From Synechocystis sp. LKSZ1 (GTDB lineage: Bacteria > Cyanobacteriota > Cyanobacteriia > Cyanobacteriales > Microcystaceae), in the NCBI RefSeq assembly GCF_040436315.1, contig NZ_AP031572.1, positions 2,914,001 through 2,978,000 on the forward strand: a DNA stretch of 64,000 bases. Reading direction: 5' to 3'. Both the position numbers and the translations under genes were made by a program. Positions 47,966 to 57,125 of the stretch are shown piece by piece. Below the pieces are notes generated by a model. The model ran no database searches and was not told the origin of the DNA. It was given only the letters and a program-made list of their open reading frames with translations. Numbering within the stretch: position 1 is the first letter of the stretch; every line of letters begins with the position of its first letter.

Positions 47966-48191
47966 TGTTGTTATTTCTGGTTTGGGTTTGGCGGTACTCG
48001 TTGAGGTCTTCGCGTAGGCTCTTGACGGTTTCCTCCAGGCGAATAAACCGGGCCTCTTGGGTAACGGCCGCATCGGTGAGGGTCTTGTTAACGGAAATCA
48101 CGCCGACCCCAATGCTGAGCATCACGCCGATCATGGTGACGCTGATCCAAATGTCGTTGGCCCTGGGGGGGTGAGGGGGTATCTCGTTCAT
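47931..48191 (-). CDS. Single-span membrane protein with coiled-coil, lysis-associated
   Basis: From the ATG at 48191 (MNEIPPHPPRANDIW) the protein has 86 residues; an ATG nine codons upstream is in frame. One membrane helix (WISVTMIGVMLSIGVGVISV) is followed by a coiled-coil (FIRLEETVKSLREDLNEYRQ). The tail overlaps the endolysin start by 35 bases. The layout resembles hemolysin-XhlA-type or i-spanin-like phage proteins, but no family is certain. Confidence 0.6.
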   Translation of the reverse strand: MNEIPPHPPRANDIWISVTMIGVMLSIGVGVISVNKTLTDAAVTQEARFIRLEETVKSLREDLNEYRQTQTRNNNNERYSNGDAIK

Positions 48192-48240
48192 GGCGGGGAG
48201 ACTAAGCAGTTTCAACACGAATTTTTAGAGGGGACTAGGG

Positions 48241-48606
48241 TTATGGGTTATCTGTCCAGATCTGGACAGTAACAAACCAAGAAAAGCCCAGTCGTGAATA
48301 GCGATAATTAATCCCTTTAAGAGCCAGGGCCCGGTCATTGACCCAGATAGGAGGAGCCACAAGCTGAATCACCTGTGGCTCTGGGGTTGGGTATAAACGC
48401 TGGACATCAAACAAATTAGGGGAATCCGTTAGGGTCAGACCGGCTTGCCCGATGTATCCCCAAAAACGATAGGGGGGCAGAATGCCTTCTGGAAGTTGAG
48501 CATGAACCCGGAACCATTCCCCCGCCATTGGCACAGAAAATAGCCAATCGTTGGTGAGGTTGGCCCCGAATAGGTTAGTCCAGGTCAAGCTCGAACTCCA
48601 TCTCAA
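48241..48606 (-). CDS. Unknown late-operon protein, 121 aa
   Basis: The 121-residue aromatic-rich soluble protein (FSVPMAGEWFRVHAQLPEGI, PYRFWGYIGQAGLTL) has no signal peptide or membrane span. Its 5' end overlaps the previous gene by 32 bases; a TTG at 48588 would shorten the overlap. A structural or host-contact role is possible given its place between structural-type genes and the lysis module. I do not recognise it. Confidence 0.55.
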   Translation of the reverse strand: MRWSSSLTWTNLFGANLTNDWLFSVPMAGEWFRVHAQLPEGILPPYRFWGYIGQAGLTLTDSPNLFDVQRLYPTPEPQVIQLVAPPIWVNDRALALKGINYRYSRLGFSWFVTVQIWTDNP

Positions 48607-48811
48607 TCATCTGCTCGTCGTAGGCTCCCCCCTCCAGGTATTCGTCTAATTCCGCCATGGTTACAGGCCTGGGCAATAATTCACCTGGCATCACCACAAA
48701 GGCGTAACTGTCGCCGTCTTTAGCCGCCACTTCCCCCCAATCGGGGCGGGGAGTCATCAGCGTTTCGTCAAACAGCGGGTCACCAGGGAGGATTAAGGGG
48801 GAGTCACTCAT
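48575..48811 (-). CDS. Small acidic protein, 78 aa
   Basis: The 78-residue protein is strongly acidic (LDEYLEGGAYDEQMIEMEFE at the C-terminus) and Pro-containing at the N-terminus. The start overlaps the stop of the previous gene by one base (TAATG), so translation is coupled. Such small acidic proteins in late operons are often chaperones or assembly factors, but nothing in the sequence proves it. Confidence 0.55.
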   Translation of the reverse strand: MSDSPLILPGDPLFDETLMTPRPDWGEVAAKDGDSYAFVVMPGELLPRPVTMAELDEYLEGGAYDEQMIEMEFELDLD

Positions 48812-49404
48812 TAGGGGTTAGGAATTAGGTCGTAGTCAACGCCAGAGATAGTAAATCCCGCCGCCGCCGCCGCATCCATCACAGAAGCCTGCGGTTTGAC
48901 AAAGGTGGATTGGGTACCAGCCGCCGTTTTGCGAGACGCACGGGGAGGCTTAGGCTCTTGGACACCCCAAACCAGATCCGATGCGTCGGCCCCTGCGGCC
49001 TGAACGATTCCCAAAGTGCCGATAATATCCAATTCGCTAGTGGGTAGGTTCCAAGCGTATTTCCAGCCCCCTGGCATATCAACGTAAACCGTCCGGGTGC
49101 GGCCGGAGCTTTTAACCCCCCGGCGGCCCGTTCTGTCGTTCACAGTCCAGCCTGCTGTGCTTTTTAGTGTGCTCACTTTGTTGGTAGAGCAAAAGCTGGA
49201 AAAGGTGTTTTCCGAGCCGTCGTAGGTTGCACGGGGGGGCTTGGGGGAGTTACAACCAAAGAAGACCCCAGCGGCTCCAGCATAAGCCGTGTGACCAAGG
49301 GCTGCCTTGTGTGTATTATGCCCTTCTTGCTGAGTTAAAAAACCGTACTTTTTGTCATTCAGCGTAACGTAAACTTTGACTCTCTCGCCTCGATTACGTG
49401 CCAT
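48811..49404 (-). CDS. Late-operon protein with an internal duplication, 197 aa
   Basis: The 197-residue basic protein contains two related segments of about 45 residues. The first holds GVFFGCNSPKPPRATYDGSE (near residue 50), the second VWGVQEPKPPRASRKTAAGT (near residue 145); both carry KPPRA at the same offset from a later TF. The segments are separated by a Gly/Trp-rich strand region (GRTRTVYVDMPGGWKYAWNL). An AGGAGTC ribosome site precedes the start. Repeated beta-type modules and its place after a strongly initiated small gene suggest an abundant structural protein. No family is recognised. Confidence 0.65.
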   Translation of the reverse strand: MARNRGERVKVYVTLNDKKYGFLTQQEGHNTHKAALGHTAYAGAAGVFFGCNSPKPPRATYDGSENTFSSFCSTNKVSTLKSTAGWTVNDRTGRRGVKSSGRTRTVYVDMPGGWKYAWNLPTSELDIIGTLGIVQAAGADASDLVWGVQEPKPPRASRKTAAGTQSTFVKPQASVMDAAAAAGFTISGVDYDLIPNP

Positions 49405-49443
49405 AAATAGACTCCTTTAGGCTAATGCCTAGGTAAGGTTGAC

Positions 49444-49797
49444 TTAAGCGTTAGTGCCGACCGTTTGGTCGAAGTTAACCGGCGCGACGTAACGCATTTG
49501 TTGGCTGAAAACAATCCCGCCTTGATCCGGGTTGTAGCCAGCATTGGTAGGAGTAAAGAAGCTGGTAAGCTCACTATCCTCAGGGGCTAGAGCGGCATTG
49601 GCGGCTTCCTGGGCAGTGTAACAAGCCGTCAGTAACTTGGACATTACTTCAACAACACCTTCATTGGTTAGGGCGGTATAAGTGTCGCCAGTAAGAGCAG
49701 ATAAGGAAACAGTAATATCCCCAGCAGCATACTCAAGAACATCACCGCCAAGCGCGGTATCCAATTCTTGAAAGGTCAAATTTTTAAGAACAGCCAT
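49444..49797 (-). CDS. Small late protein, paralog of the 115-aa protein
   Basis: The ATG at 49797 is preceded by AAAGGAGCTTTT; the upstream extension of the frame lacks similarity to the paralog. The 117-residue protein matches the one at 51725-52072 over most of its length: LTFQELDTALGG, VSLSALTGDTYTAL, GVVEVMSKLLTACYTAQEAAN, then a SELTSFFTP block. A 332-base gap upstream suggests its own promoter. A strong RBS and paralogy fit a repeated structural subunit; this is inference. Confidence 0.7.
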   Translation of the reverse strand: MAVLKNLTFQELDTALGGDVLEYAAGDITVSLSALTGDTYTALTNEGVVEVMSKLLTACYTAQEAANAALAPEDSELTSFFTPTNAGYNPDQGGIVFSQQMRYVAPVNFDQTVGTNA

Positions 49798-50129
49798 AAA
49801 AGCTCCTTTAGATATCAACAGTTTTGTTATAGCCCAAGATTTTGCTAAAAACATCAGCGATGACCAGGGCAGTGTACTGCTCACTAGCCCGAATTCTACT
49901 TTTTATTTGTGGTTCCAGATTGCCCCGACGACCCTTAGGGTGCTCGAAAATCCTGGGTAATCCAACACAGTCTTAGATAGGGGTGAGTACAAAATAACAA
50001 TAAAGTTTTGTAAAGTATTTGACGGCATAAAAAAGTACCGCCTAAAAGTCCCCATTATTGATGGAAGCCGTTTTTGGCTGGGGCAATGGTCAGTGGGAAT
50101 TTATTGGTGTAGAGGGGACTGAGAGCAGA
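49798..50129. other. Intergenic gap inside the leftward operon
   Basis: These 332 bases are the only sizeable gap in the late operon. No ORF similar to known proteins is visible. An AT-rich stretch (about 49985-50035) could carry a minus-strand promoter for the strongly translated 117-aa gene. I could not fix -35 and -10 boxes. Confidence 0.4.
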
Positions 50130-51725
50130 CTAACTGATCAGTGGGCTTTCAAAGTCACTTTCTTTCTCGGTATCAACGTAGATTTTGAAGCGCTTCTTGG
50201 CCCACTCTTTGTTCTTGGTGTGTAGATAGCTGGGGTCTGTGATGCCATTGGTAGAGCGCACAATGGTATAGGTTCCAAAGGCGGGATACATCAGGACACT
50301 GCGTTTTTTCTCTGCGGGGGGCAGAAGCGAGTCGTCTATTTCTGTATGGGCAGGAAATCCTACCATCTTGGCGTTAGATAAAGTTAGTAGTGACTTAATG
50401 AAAGACAATCCCTCGGTGGGAGTAGAAGCCCAGACCTGCATCTGTCGCCCATTGTCTAGACGAACTGTCGTCAAGACAGGGCCATAGGTGAAGCGAACGG
50501 CGGCTTGCTTGATTTTTTGCCAGGTAAGAGGCTTGGGGTCAGGAATGTTGAGAACGCTTCTTCTAATGCCTTCTACTTCAAAGGGGGGTTTCTCTTTGGA
50601 GTAATAACGAAGTTGAAGGTTAGCCCTTTTAGGGGTGGCTCGTTGCCATTCTTCGTAGGGGACAGCCAGAAATTCTCCAACATCACGAGGGCCTAAAATG
50701 CCCTGTTGGAGTAGGGCTGATTCTGCCTGCTGGATTACCTCTTCCTGGTCACCTTCTAGGTAAATAAAGGGGTCATCAGCACTGGGGACAGGTGGAGCCC
50801 CGTCGTCTCCCAGTTTGTTGCTGGGGTTCAGGTAAAGCCTAATGGCCCGTTCGGTGTCGGGTGGGGGCTGGTCGGCGTATTTGTTGTTTTGGAAAAAGTC
50901 ATCTAACGAATAGGCCATGACATAGCCCATGTCGATAATTGAGTCTTCCACTGCATCCAAGAAAGCCCGCCAGTAGGCTCTGTCTTCAGGGTCTTTGATG
51001 GACTCAATTTTTTTGTCAATAGCATCGGCAATTGTCCAGGGTTTTTTGTTGTCTGAACTGTAGATCGACTTCTGCCCAAATAATTCATAACGTCTTGCCG
51101 ATAACAAGGCTTTAATCCAGCCTTTGCTAACAGTAGATCTAAACCACGTCTGGAAAAACGCGCCTATTTTGGCGGCAATTTCACTGCTTCCCTCTTCTGC
51201 CACTTCCAAGGCCATATCAGCGGCAATAACTGGCCACTTAAACGCAACCCCAGCGGCTACAGCTGCGCCCACAGTCCACACAACACTTGTTCCTGCCAAA
51301 GACCCTTTGGCCGCTGCTATACCAATGTCCAGTTGCTTAATAGCTTCTTCTAGTTGCGCGTCGGTTTGATTCCAGTCAAAATTTTTAATCTCGAAGTAGC
51401 TTTCTACACAAAAATCCCAGATTCCAGAAATAGAAAAATCTGGAATCATCCAGCCAATGGTCTTTTCCCAGATAGCGCCCAAAAACTTAAGCGCCCCGCC
51501 GATAAAATTCAGGCTCCCCCCCAAGGCTCCAAAAATATCTTGAACAAGTTTTCCTAATCCTCCCAAGGGATGCTCTTTCTTCTGCTTGGCGAAAAAGTCA
51601 AAAACACGGGGGCCGAGGGTATTCCTAACTTTCTCACTGGTCAAAACATCAGGGATTTCGTAGCCAAAAAAGTTTTTGGCCGCCGTGCCGATTGCTTTAA
51701 ACGAATTCCCCGATAGTGCAGGCAT
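50130..51725 (-). CDS. Large late protein with hydrophobic N-terminal half, 531 aa
   Basis: The N-terminal third has a glycine-rich amphipathic stretch (LGGLGKLVQDIFGALGGSLN, then FIGGALKFLGAIWEKTIGWM). A hydrophobic segment (SVVWTVGAAVAAGVAFKWPV) lies near residue 155. The C-terminal half is soluble, with strands such as AVRFTYGPVLTTVRLDNGRQ. The start overlaps the stop of the 115-aa gene by one base (TAATG). It could be membrane-active, for example in genome delivery, but this is inference. No family is recognised. Confidence 0.65.
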   Translation of the reverse strand: MPALSGNSFKAIGTAAKNFFGYEIPDVLTSEKVRNTLGPRVFDFFAKQKKEHPLGGLGKLVQDIFGALGGSLNFIGGALKFLGAIWEKTIGWMIPDFSISGIWDFCVESYFEIKNFDWNQTDAQLEEAIKQLDIGIAAAKGSLAGTSVVWTVGAAVAAGVAFKWPVIAADMALEVAEEGSSEIAAKIGAFFQTWFRSTVSKGWIKALLSARRYELFGQKSIYSSDNKKPWTIADAIDKKIESIKDPEDRAYWRAFLDAVEDSIIDMGYVMAYSLDDFFQNNKYADQPPPDTERAIRLYLNPSNKLGDDGAPPVPSADDPFIYLEGDQEEVIQQAESALLQQGILGPRDVGEFLAVPYEEWQRATPKRANLQLRYYSKEKPPFEVEGIRRSVLNIPDPKPLTWQKIKQAAVRFTYGPVLTTVRLDNGRQMQVWASTPTEGLSFIKSLLTLSNAKMVGFPAHTEIDDSLLPPAEKKRSVLMYPAFGTYTIVRSTNGITDPSYLHTKNKEWAKKRFKIYVDTEKESDFESPLIS

Positions 51726-52072
51726 TAGATCGTTGTTCCTGTGATTTCATTAACATTAAGTGGAACCACGCCAGTTACAGAGCGGGTACTTTGGGCCGTT
51801 GGGCCACTATTGCTGAGACTCACTGACGAGAACGTACTAAAAAAGCTGTTTAATCGACTGCCGGTCGCCACTCCCGTATTGGCCGTGGTTTGGGCCGCCT
51901 CAGCCGCGCCGAGCAATTTAATGCAGAATTCAACGACACCACTGGCCGACAAGGCATCTATGGTGTCTCCGGTGAGCAGGGAAGCGGAAATTACGACATC
52001 ATCACCACTCAGAGAAATGGCCCCGGCGGGGGCCGCGTTGGCCAATTGTTGAAAGGTTAGATCACTAGGCAT
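51725..52072 (-). CDS. Small late protein, paralog of the 117-aa protein
   Basis: The 115-residue protein is Ala/Ser/Thr-rich. Blocks shared with the gene at 49444-49797, in the same order: LTFQQLANAAPAGAISLSG, SLLTGDTIDALSASGVVEFC, KLLGAAEAAQTTAN, LNSFFSTF. It is coupled to both neighbours, overlapping the 630-aa gene's end by eight bases and the 531-aa gene's start by one. The two paralogs each accompany a larger protein gene, which may mean they are paired accessory or coat subunits. Confidence 0.68.
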   Translation of the reverse strand: MPSDLTFQQLANAAPAGAISLSGDDVVISASLLTGDTIDALSASGVVEFCIKLLGAAEAAQTTANTGVATGSRLNSFFSTFSSVSLSNSGPTAQSTRSVTGVVPLNVNEITGTTI

Positions 52073-53957
52073 CGTCTTGGTTATCTGAAACTGGGATGTT
52101 ATCTATGATAGGTCGTGGCTTCTGGTCTAGTTTCTCGTAGCCCGTGGGGAGGTTATTTTCCTTGATCCATTTGTCCCATTGTTCGTCAGCTAATTTTTTA
52201 GCTTCTTCTCGTTTCTGTTTGATTTTTTCACCGGGTAAAGGTTCACCGGGTTTATACTTGCGCCAAACCGCGCTGGCCGCCTTGGCCGCATTCAGACCAA
52301 CAGTAATTAGGTCTTCCTTCATGACGGCCTTATCTACATTTTTCCAGCGCAAAACGTTGTGTTTGCTAGGCTGTTGAAACTCCATTAAATCGTCGGCTTT
52401 GGGGTTAAAGGGAAGGGGAACTTCCTCAGAGTCAGTTTCGCCGTTATAGCCCAAGAATTTAGAGATGGCGACAACGTGATCATGGGTCAGCAAGTCTTGG
52501 TTAAACAGCTTGATTAACTCAGATAAGGCCTTGATTTGCATCTGGGTTTGATGTTCTGAGAGGAGGTTGATATTGAAAACCAAGTTGAACAACTCACCGA
52601 TTGCTTCTGCCATATTGGGGAGATGAATTTCCTCCTCTTTTTTGCCATCGGGTGATTTAACCTTGATAGTCGTAGCCCATTCCCCAAAAAGGGCATCTAA
52701 TTGGCGGTTCTGCCAGTCTTGAATTTCCAGCATATCGCCCAGCTTGATTAGTTTTGGCGGTGGCGGAGTTCCTCCTTTCTTGCCAGTAGTCAGGCCTGCT
52801 TTGTCTTTGACTAAATGCTCAGGATATTCCTGGGGTAAACGATGGTATCCGGCCCGGAAAAAGGCGGCGGCGGACATTAAAGCCATTAGGCGGGGGAGGG
52901 ATTTAATTTGTAGTTTGTTGCCGTCTGTGGTTCCAGAGATGCCTTCAATAAACTGCTTGACGTTGCCACTTTCTAACGCCGCCTTTACTTGTTTACTGAA
53001 TTCCTCGCTCTCACCATTTTTGGCAAATTGTAGTAGCCCGTATCCTTTCAGAATGTCTTCCGGGGAAGCGGTCAAGGCCCAGCTAAAATCATCCACTCCC
53101 AGGACTTTACGAATTTCGCCGTCTGTTGAAATTTGCAGTTTCTGATCGCCGAGGGTTGTAGGGGTACTGTCTGCAATGGGCTTATTGCCGACCGTCAGCT
53201 TAAGCGGTACATAGCCCGTGACCTCTTGGTAAGCATTGGCGCGGGACACATTGTAGGCACTGGCTAGCACGGCTAGGGGTTTCATTCCGTAGAGCAAACC
53301 GATTTCACCGGATAAACCAGGAATCGAAGCCGGGGCTACTAAGGCAAAGCTGTCCCAAAGGGTTAAGTCCTTGGCCAGCTCGTCATATTCCTTTTTCTCC
53401 TCCTGGTTTGCTGGCTGGGCCTGTTGTAAGGTCATCCAGTTCGCAAACTTTCTAACGGAGTCTTCTTTTGCCGCCGTTAACTGCTCTTTAAACTTACTGA
53501 GTTGCAGGTTATAGCGCTTGATCGGCTTGGTAGAAACTGGATGGGTGAGCAGGCCACCGTAGGGCTTTTCCGTCAGTTGTTGCTTAATGCTGATACTGCG
53601 TTTCTTGGGGGTCTTAGTGTCAGTTTGTCCGTCGGCTTCCTTAGGTAAACGCCGGTTAGGGACTTCGGGAGGATCCTTGATTTCAATGCTGACTTCTGGC
53701 CTGGCCCCATTCCCCGTTGGCACATAAACCACGCTGGGCGGCGGCGTTAGGCTAGGGGGATTGAAGTTGTAGGTGTTGTAATTGTTGACGTTGTGGGTAT
53801 TGGTATTAGAAAAATCGAAGTTGTTATTAATATCCGGGGGGTCTGGCTCCTGGGGAAGTTCCGGATCTTTCGATAATGGCGGGTTGAGATAATCAATAAT
53901 GGCCGCGGCGGCCACACTGGAAATAATTGCAACGCCAAGGGCGGCCGGTGCTCCCAT
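52065..53957 (-). CDS. Large late protein with N-terminal membrane segment, 630 aa
   Basis: The ATG follows TTTAGGAGGATTTT, a near-ideal ribosome site. A short hydrophobic N-terminus (APAALGVAIISSVAAAAIID) is followed by an Asn/Pro-rich low-complexity region (about 35-90: NNNFDFSNTNTHNVNNYNTY). The remaining domain is mostly helical and charged. The C-terminus is acidic (IPVSDNQDDA). It resembles a membrane-anchored or virion-anchored structural protein in layout only. No family is recognised. Confidence 0.65.
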   Translation of the reverse strand: MGAPAALGVAIISSVAAAAIIDYLNPPLSKDPELPQEPDPPDINNNFDFSNTNTHNVNNYNTYNFNPPSLTPPPSVVYVPTGNGARPEVSIEIKDPPEVPNRRLPKEADGQTDTKTPKKRSISIKQQLTEKPYGGLLTHPVSTKPIKRYNLQLSKFKEQLTAAKEDSVRKFANWMTLQQAQPANQEEKKEYDELAKDLTLWDSFALVAPASIPGLSGEIGLLYGMKPLAVLASAYNVSRANAYQEVTGYVPLKLTVGNKPIADSTPTTLGDQKLQISTDGEIRKVLGVDDFSWALTASPEDILKGYGLLQFAKNGESEEFSKQVKAALESGNVKQFIEGISGTTDGNKLQIKSLPRLMALMSAAAFFRAGYHRLPQEYPEHLVKDKAGLTTGKKGGTPPPPKLIKLGDMLEIQDWQNRQLDALFGEWATTIKVKSPDGKKEEEIHLPNMAEAIGELFNLVFNINLLSEHQTQMQIKALSELIKLFNQDLLTHDHVVAISKFLGYNGETDSEEVPLPFNPKADDLMEFQQPSKHNVLRWKNVDKAVMKEDLITVGLNAAKAASAVWRKYKPGEPLPGEKIKQKREEAKKLADEQWDKWIKENNLPTGYEKLDQKPRPIIDNIPVSDNQDDA

Positions 53958-53966
53958 AAAATCCTC

Positions 53967-56900
53967 CTAAAGTTTCTCTTCTTCGTCTTGTTTATAAGCT
54001 AACTGAGCCGATACCACCGGGGCCAGATTTGACAGTATCCAAAACATGAAATCCACCAGGCTCGGGGAATCTGACGACAGCCCAGGATAGGGAATCTGCA
54101 CCGTTTGCCCCGCGACGGTTGCCGGCAAGGTCTTCAGTTCAACAGGCAGGCCTTGGCTGGCCAAAAGCTCTTGCAGAATGGCCACAGATTTCATGTTTAA
54201 GACCTCAGATCGATTGACATTCCCTGACATCGCACTCAGCATGTAGGCGATTTCAATCAGCAGACTGTGCATTCCTTCGTAGGCAATGTAGCCCGTCTTG
54301 TCGGCCCTGGGGATGACGTTGGCCCCCAAATCCTGCAGGCCAAAGGCCCGGTCATCGTCGTCATATTTGACCTCCAGCAATTGGATCAGGCTGTTTACCA
54401 AAACCCAGCCCCCCTCCTCAATGACCCCATTGGCCCCGGTGAATTTATCCGTCCCAAATCCATTGCTCCTGACTTCGTAGGCATAGCCCACGCCATTGAC
54501 CGCGACCTTATCACCGTTAGACTTGGTGGCGATCCAATTATTCTTGCCCCATTGGCCAATCTGCCATTGCTCGGGAATGGTTTCGCCGTCTTTTTTATGC
54601 TCAGTGTCTCGCACTTTCAACATTTCCCCATCGCTGGCAAAATGCAGGCCTAAAACGTTGGCCATCTTGTCAATGAGCCAGCCCAGATTAGCTACTCGGT
54701 AAGAGGCCGGATATTTGTCATCGTTGGCATATTTGTCGGCCTGCAAGGCCGCGTGAATTTCTTTAACTCGAATCGAATCAGGCATAAGGTCTCCTATCCA
54801 GTCGGTATTGTCATCGTCAAAAACTAAGGGGAAGTTTCTATTCTGCAACGGGTCAGGGTTGGGGTCGCAGATAAAGAAACCGGGTTGGGGTTCAATCAAT
54901 TTCAAGAATTGGGCTTCCGTGGGATAAGAAACACCTCCACTTGAATACAGAATGTAAAGCGGTTTGGTGAGGGGTTGTACCCGCAGGGAACGGGTCAGCC
55001 GTTGAGTAGAGGCAATAACGCCGCTCAGGTCGGGTCTTCCTATCCTGAAATAGCCATCTTGGAGCAGACCGCTATCGCTGTACTTTAGTTGGCTCCCGTT
55101 GTTCCCTGGCAATGAATTGATGATGGCCGTGCCGTTGGTCAGGTCGTTGGGATAGGTCGTTTTCACCAGCATTTGGTTAACGACTTCGTGGTAATTCAGG
55201 GTGTCTCTGCTGACATCGCCAATGGGGCCTTCTTCGTTGGGCCAATACCAGGTATCCGGTTGTATCGCGTCGTAGTTTGGCCCGAGGGAACGCCACTCAG
55301 TTATTACATGCTCGGTCAATTCCAAATCGTGACGGAACAAGGCGACCTGATCATCGTAAAAAAGTTCTAGGTTATTGGCGGAAAAACTGACAGAAATAAA
55401 CCGGGGATTAAATTGATAAAAATACTGATTAATGGTTTGCCACTGGCTCCCGTAGGCAACATCCGTCGGCGCTACGTCGATGCCTTGGTGGTATTGGTTG
55501 ACCGTATAAATAAAGCCAACATCGTTATCAAAGTAAATGGAATTAGCGAAGGGCCGGGAATCAATAATCACCTCTTCCGCATACCTTCCGCCGTCGCCGG
55601 GGTGGCTATATTCAGCCGTGTTGATAGAGAGCTTTGCGCTTTCTGGGTAACTGTAATCAAAGTCAAAAAAGAACACATAGCCAGGCTTTGAGCCTTCCGG
55701 TTCTGAGGGAACGCTGTCGCCTTCTGGGGAGCGAGTTTGATTAATGGGATAGCTGGCCGTGTGCTCGGTTCTATACCACCAACGATTGGGGGAAGCATCA
55801 GGAATCACATCCAGCCCATTCAATAAACTGGCCTCGGGTTCTGTCGTGGAAGCCCGATAAAAGCAGTGGGTTTCGTTCACCCAAACCGACGCATCGCCAG
55901 ACCGAGTTGGCAGGTCTGCAATCGTTTTAACCACGGGATACCCATTGATGGGGGATAGCCGAGGCATGGCCTCACTCGGGTTGTGATTATTGGTAAAGGT
56001 TTTGAGAGACGCCGTGACCGCGAAACTGGCGATATTATTCGCCAAGGGGACGACTAAGGCAGGACTGCGCGACGGTTGGTTAAAATCCAATCCCCAGGGA
56101 ACTTTAACCGCATTCTCTGGCCAAAGCGCTCCTAGATCTAAATGGGTTAGCGAAACGGTAAACGTCAATGATGGCCCCTCTGGATTATTGACCACCCCAG
56201 CAATCAGCACCGGGGGTTTCCCTAGGTTGGCCCGGGGCCCTTCTAAGGTGAACAGCGGCTGATTATTCCGCTTGGGAGGTACAGCATAAATTAAGGTCGC
56301 AAAGTAATATCCTGATGGAATGGTTTGGAACAACGGCGAGCTGTAGAGCAAGCGGTGGTTAAATCTCAAGCGCGGGGAAATGTCGTCAGGGAGCGTCACA
56401 CCTTCCGGTGTGTAGTTGCTGAGTAGGGTGGCATCCACCGCCGTCAAGGCCTTGGGTTCGCTAATCCTCAGTTGGCTGTAGCAATCTTCTAGAACATCGT
56501 CCAAATATTCGTAGAGCAAAAGGCGTTTTTCGGCTTGGTTCAGACTCTCTAGGGTCGCATTTTGCAAGACAACTGAATTGTGCAAAAAGCTCAGGGTAAA
56601 AATTTCTAACGTAACGTCGTCAGCAATGGCCGTGATGACCTTATGCCGACGCATCCAGACCTGGATTTTGTTCGTCACCTGGGGGCAATATTGCCAAGCA
56701 AAAACCTCTACATGGGTGCGTTCCAGCCAGGAAATTAGTCCGGTCTGGCCCTTGGCCACCGTGACCTCGATTCGGTCTGGAAAGCTGGCCCCTAAGTCTA
56801 ATTCTGTGGGGAGATTGGCCTGGTATTCTGGCTCAAAACCGTAGGCAGAACCATTGATTTCCCCATCGTTGAGCAGATGAGTACGGCTCAATGGTTTAAG

Positions 56901-57125
56901 GAAATCGAAATAGGTCGTTGTCCATTCACTGGCCCAGGGGATAGCGTCACCACCGGGGATGTAGCGGTCAACCAAGACGATGGGAAGCATTCCTTCCACA
57001 AAAGGCCCATTCCCAAGGAATGAATAATATAGAAGGTCGCAGATCTGGGGGTCAATCCGCTCGGCCCAGAGTAGGTCATGAGTTTGATCGGGGTCGAACA
57101 AGTAGAGGGGAAGGTTTACGGTCAT
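53967..57125 (-). CDS. Very large late protein, 1052 aa, unknown family
   Basis: The 1052-residue, beta-rich, Tyr/Trp/Pro-rich protein has no signal peptide. Motifs such as WYWPNEEGPIGDVSRDTLNY and a long LxVPLANNIASFAVTA-like strand content suggest a virion structural or receptor-contact protein. The C-terminal 170 residues are more helical (SLIQLLEVKYDDDDRAFGLQ, MFWILSNLAPVVSAQ). Size and position just downstream of the beta-helix gene are like those of a baseplate or vertex protein, but I recognise no family. Its ATG overlaps the preceding stop by one base. Confidence 0.7.
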   Translation of the reverse strand: MTVNLPLYLFDPDQTHDLLWAERIDPQICDLLYYSFLGNGPFVEGMLPIVLVDRYIPGGDAIPWASEWTTTYFDFLKPLSRTHLLNDGEINGSAYGFEPEYQANLPTELDLGASFPDRIEVTVAKGQTGLISWLERTHVEVFAWQYCPQVTNKIQVWMRRHKVITAIADDVTLEIFTLSFLHNSVVLQNATLESLNQAEKRLLLYEYLDDVLEDCYSQLRISEPKALTAVDATLLSNYTPEGVTLPDDISPRLRFNHRLLYSSPLFQTIPSGYYFATLIYAVPPKRNNQPLFTLEGPRANLGKPPVLIAGVVNNPEGPSLTFTVSLTHLDLGALWPENAVKVPWGLDFNQPSRSPALVVPLANNIASFAVTASLKTFTNNHNPSEAMPRLSPINGYPVVKTIADLPTRSGDASVWVNETHCFYRASTTEPEASLLNGLDVIPDASPNRWWYRTEHTASYPINQTRSPEGDSVPSEPEGSKPGYVFFFDFDYSYPESAKLSINTAEYSHPGDGGRYAEEVIIDSRPFANSIYFDNDVGFIYTVNQYHQGIDVAPTDVAYGSQWQTINQYFYQFNPRFISVSFSANNLELFYDDQVALFRHDLELTEHVITEWRSLGPNYDAIQPDTWYWPNEEGPIGDVSRDTLNYHEVVNQMLVKTTYPNDLTNGTAIINSLPGNNGSQLKYSDSGLLQDGYFRIGRPDLSGVIASTQRLTRSLRVQPLTKPLYILYSSGGVSYPTEAQFLKLIEPQPGFFICDPNPDPLQNRNFPLVFDDDNTDWIGDLMPDSIRVKEIHAALQADKYANDDKYPASYRVANLGWLIDKMANVLGLHFASDGEMLKVRDTEHKKDGETIPEQWQIGQWGKNNWIATKSNGDKVAVNGVGYAYEVRSNGFGTDKFTGANGVIEEGGWVLVNSLIQLLEVKYDDDDRAFGLQDLGANVIPRADKTGYIAYEGMHSLLIEIAYMLSAMSGNVNRSEVLNMKSVAILQELLASQGLPVELKTLPATVAGQTVQIPYPGLSSDSPSLVDFMFWILSNLAPVVSAQLAYKQDEEEKL

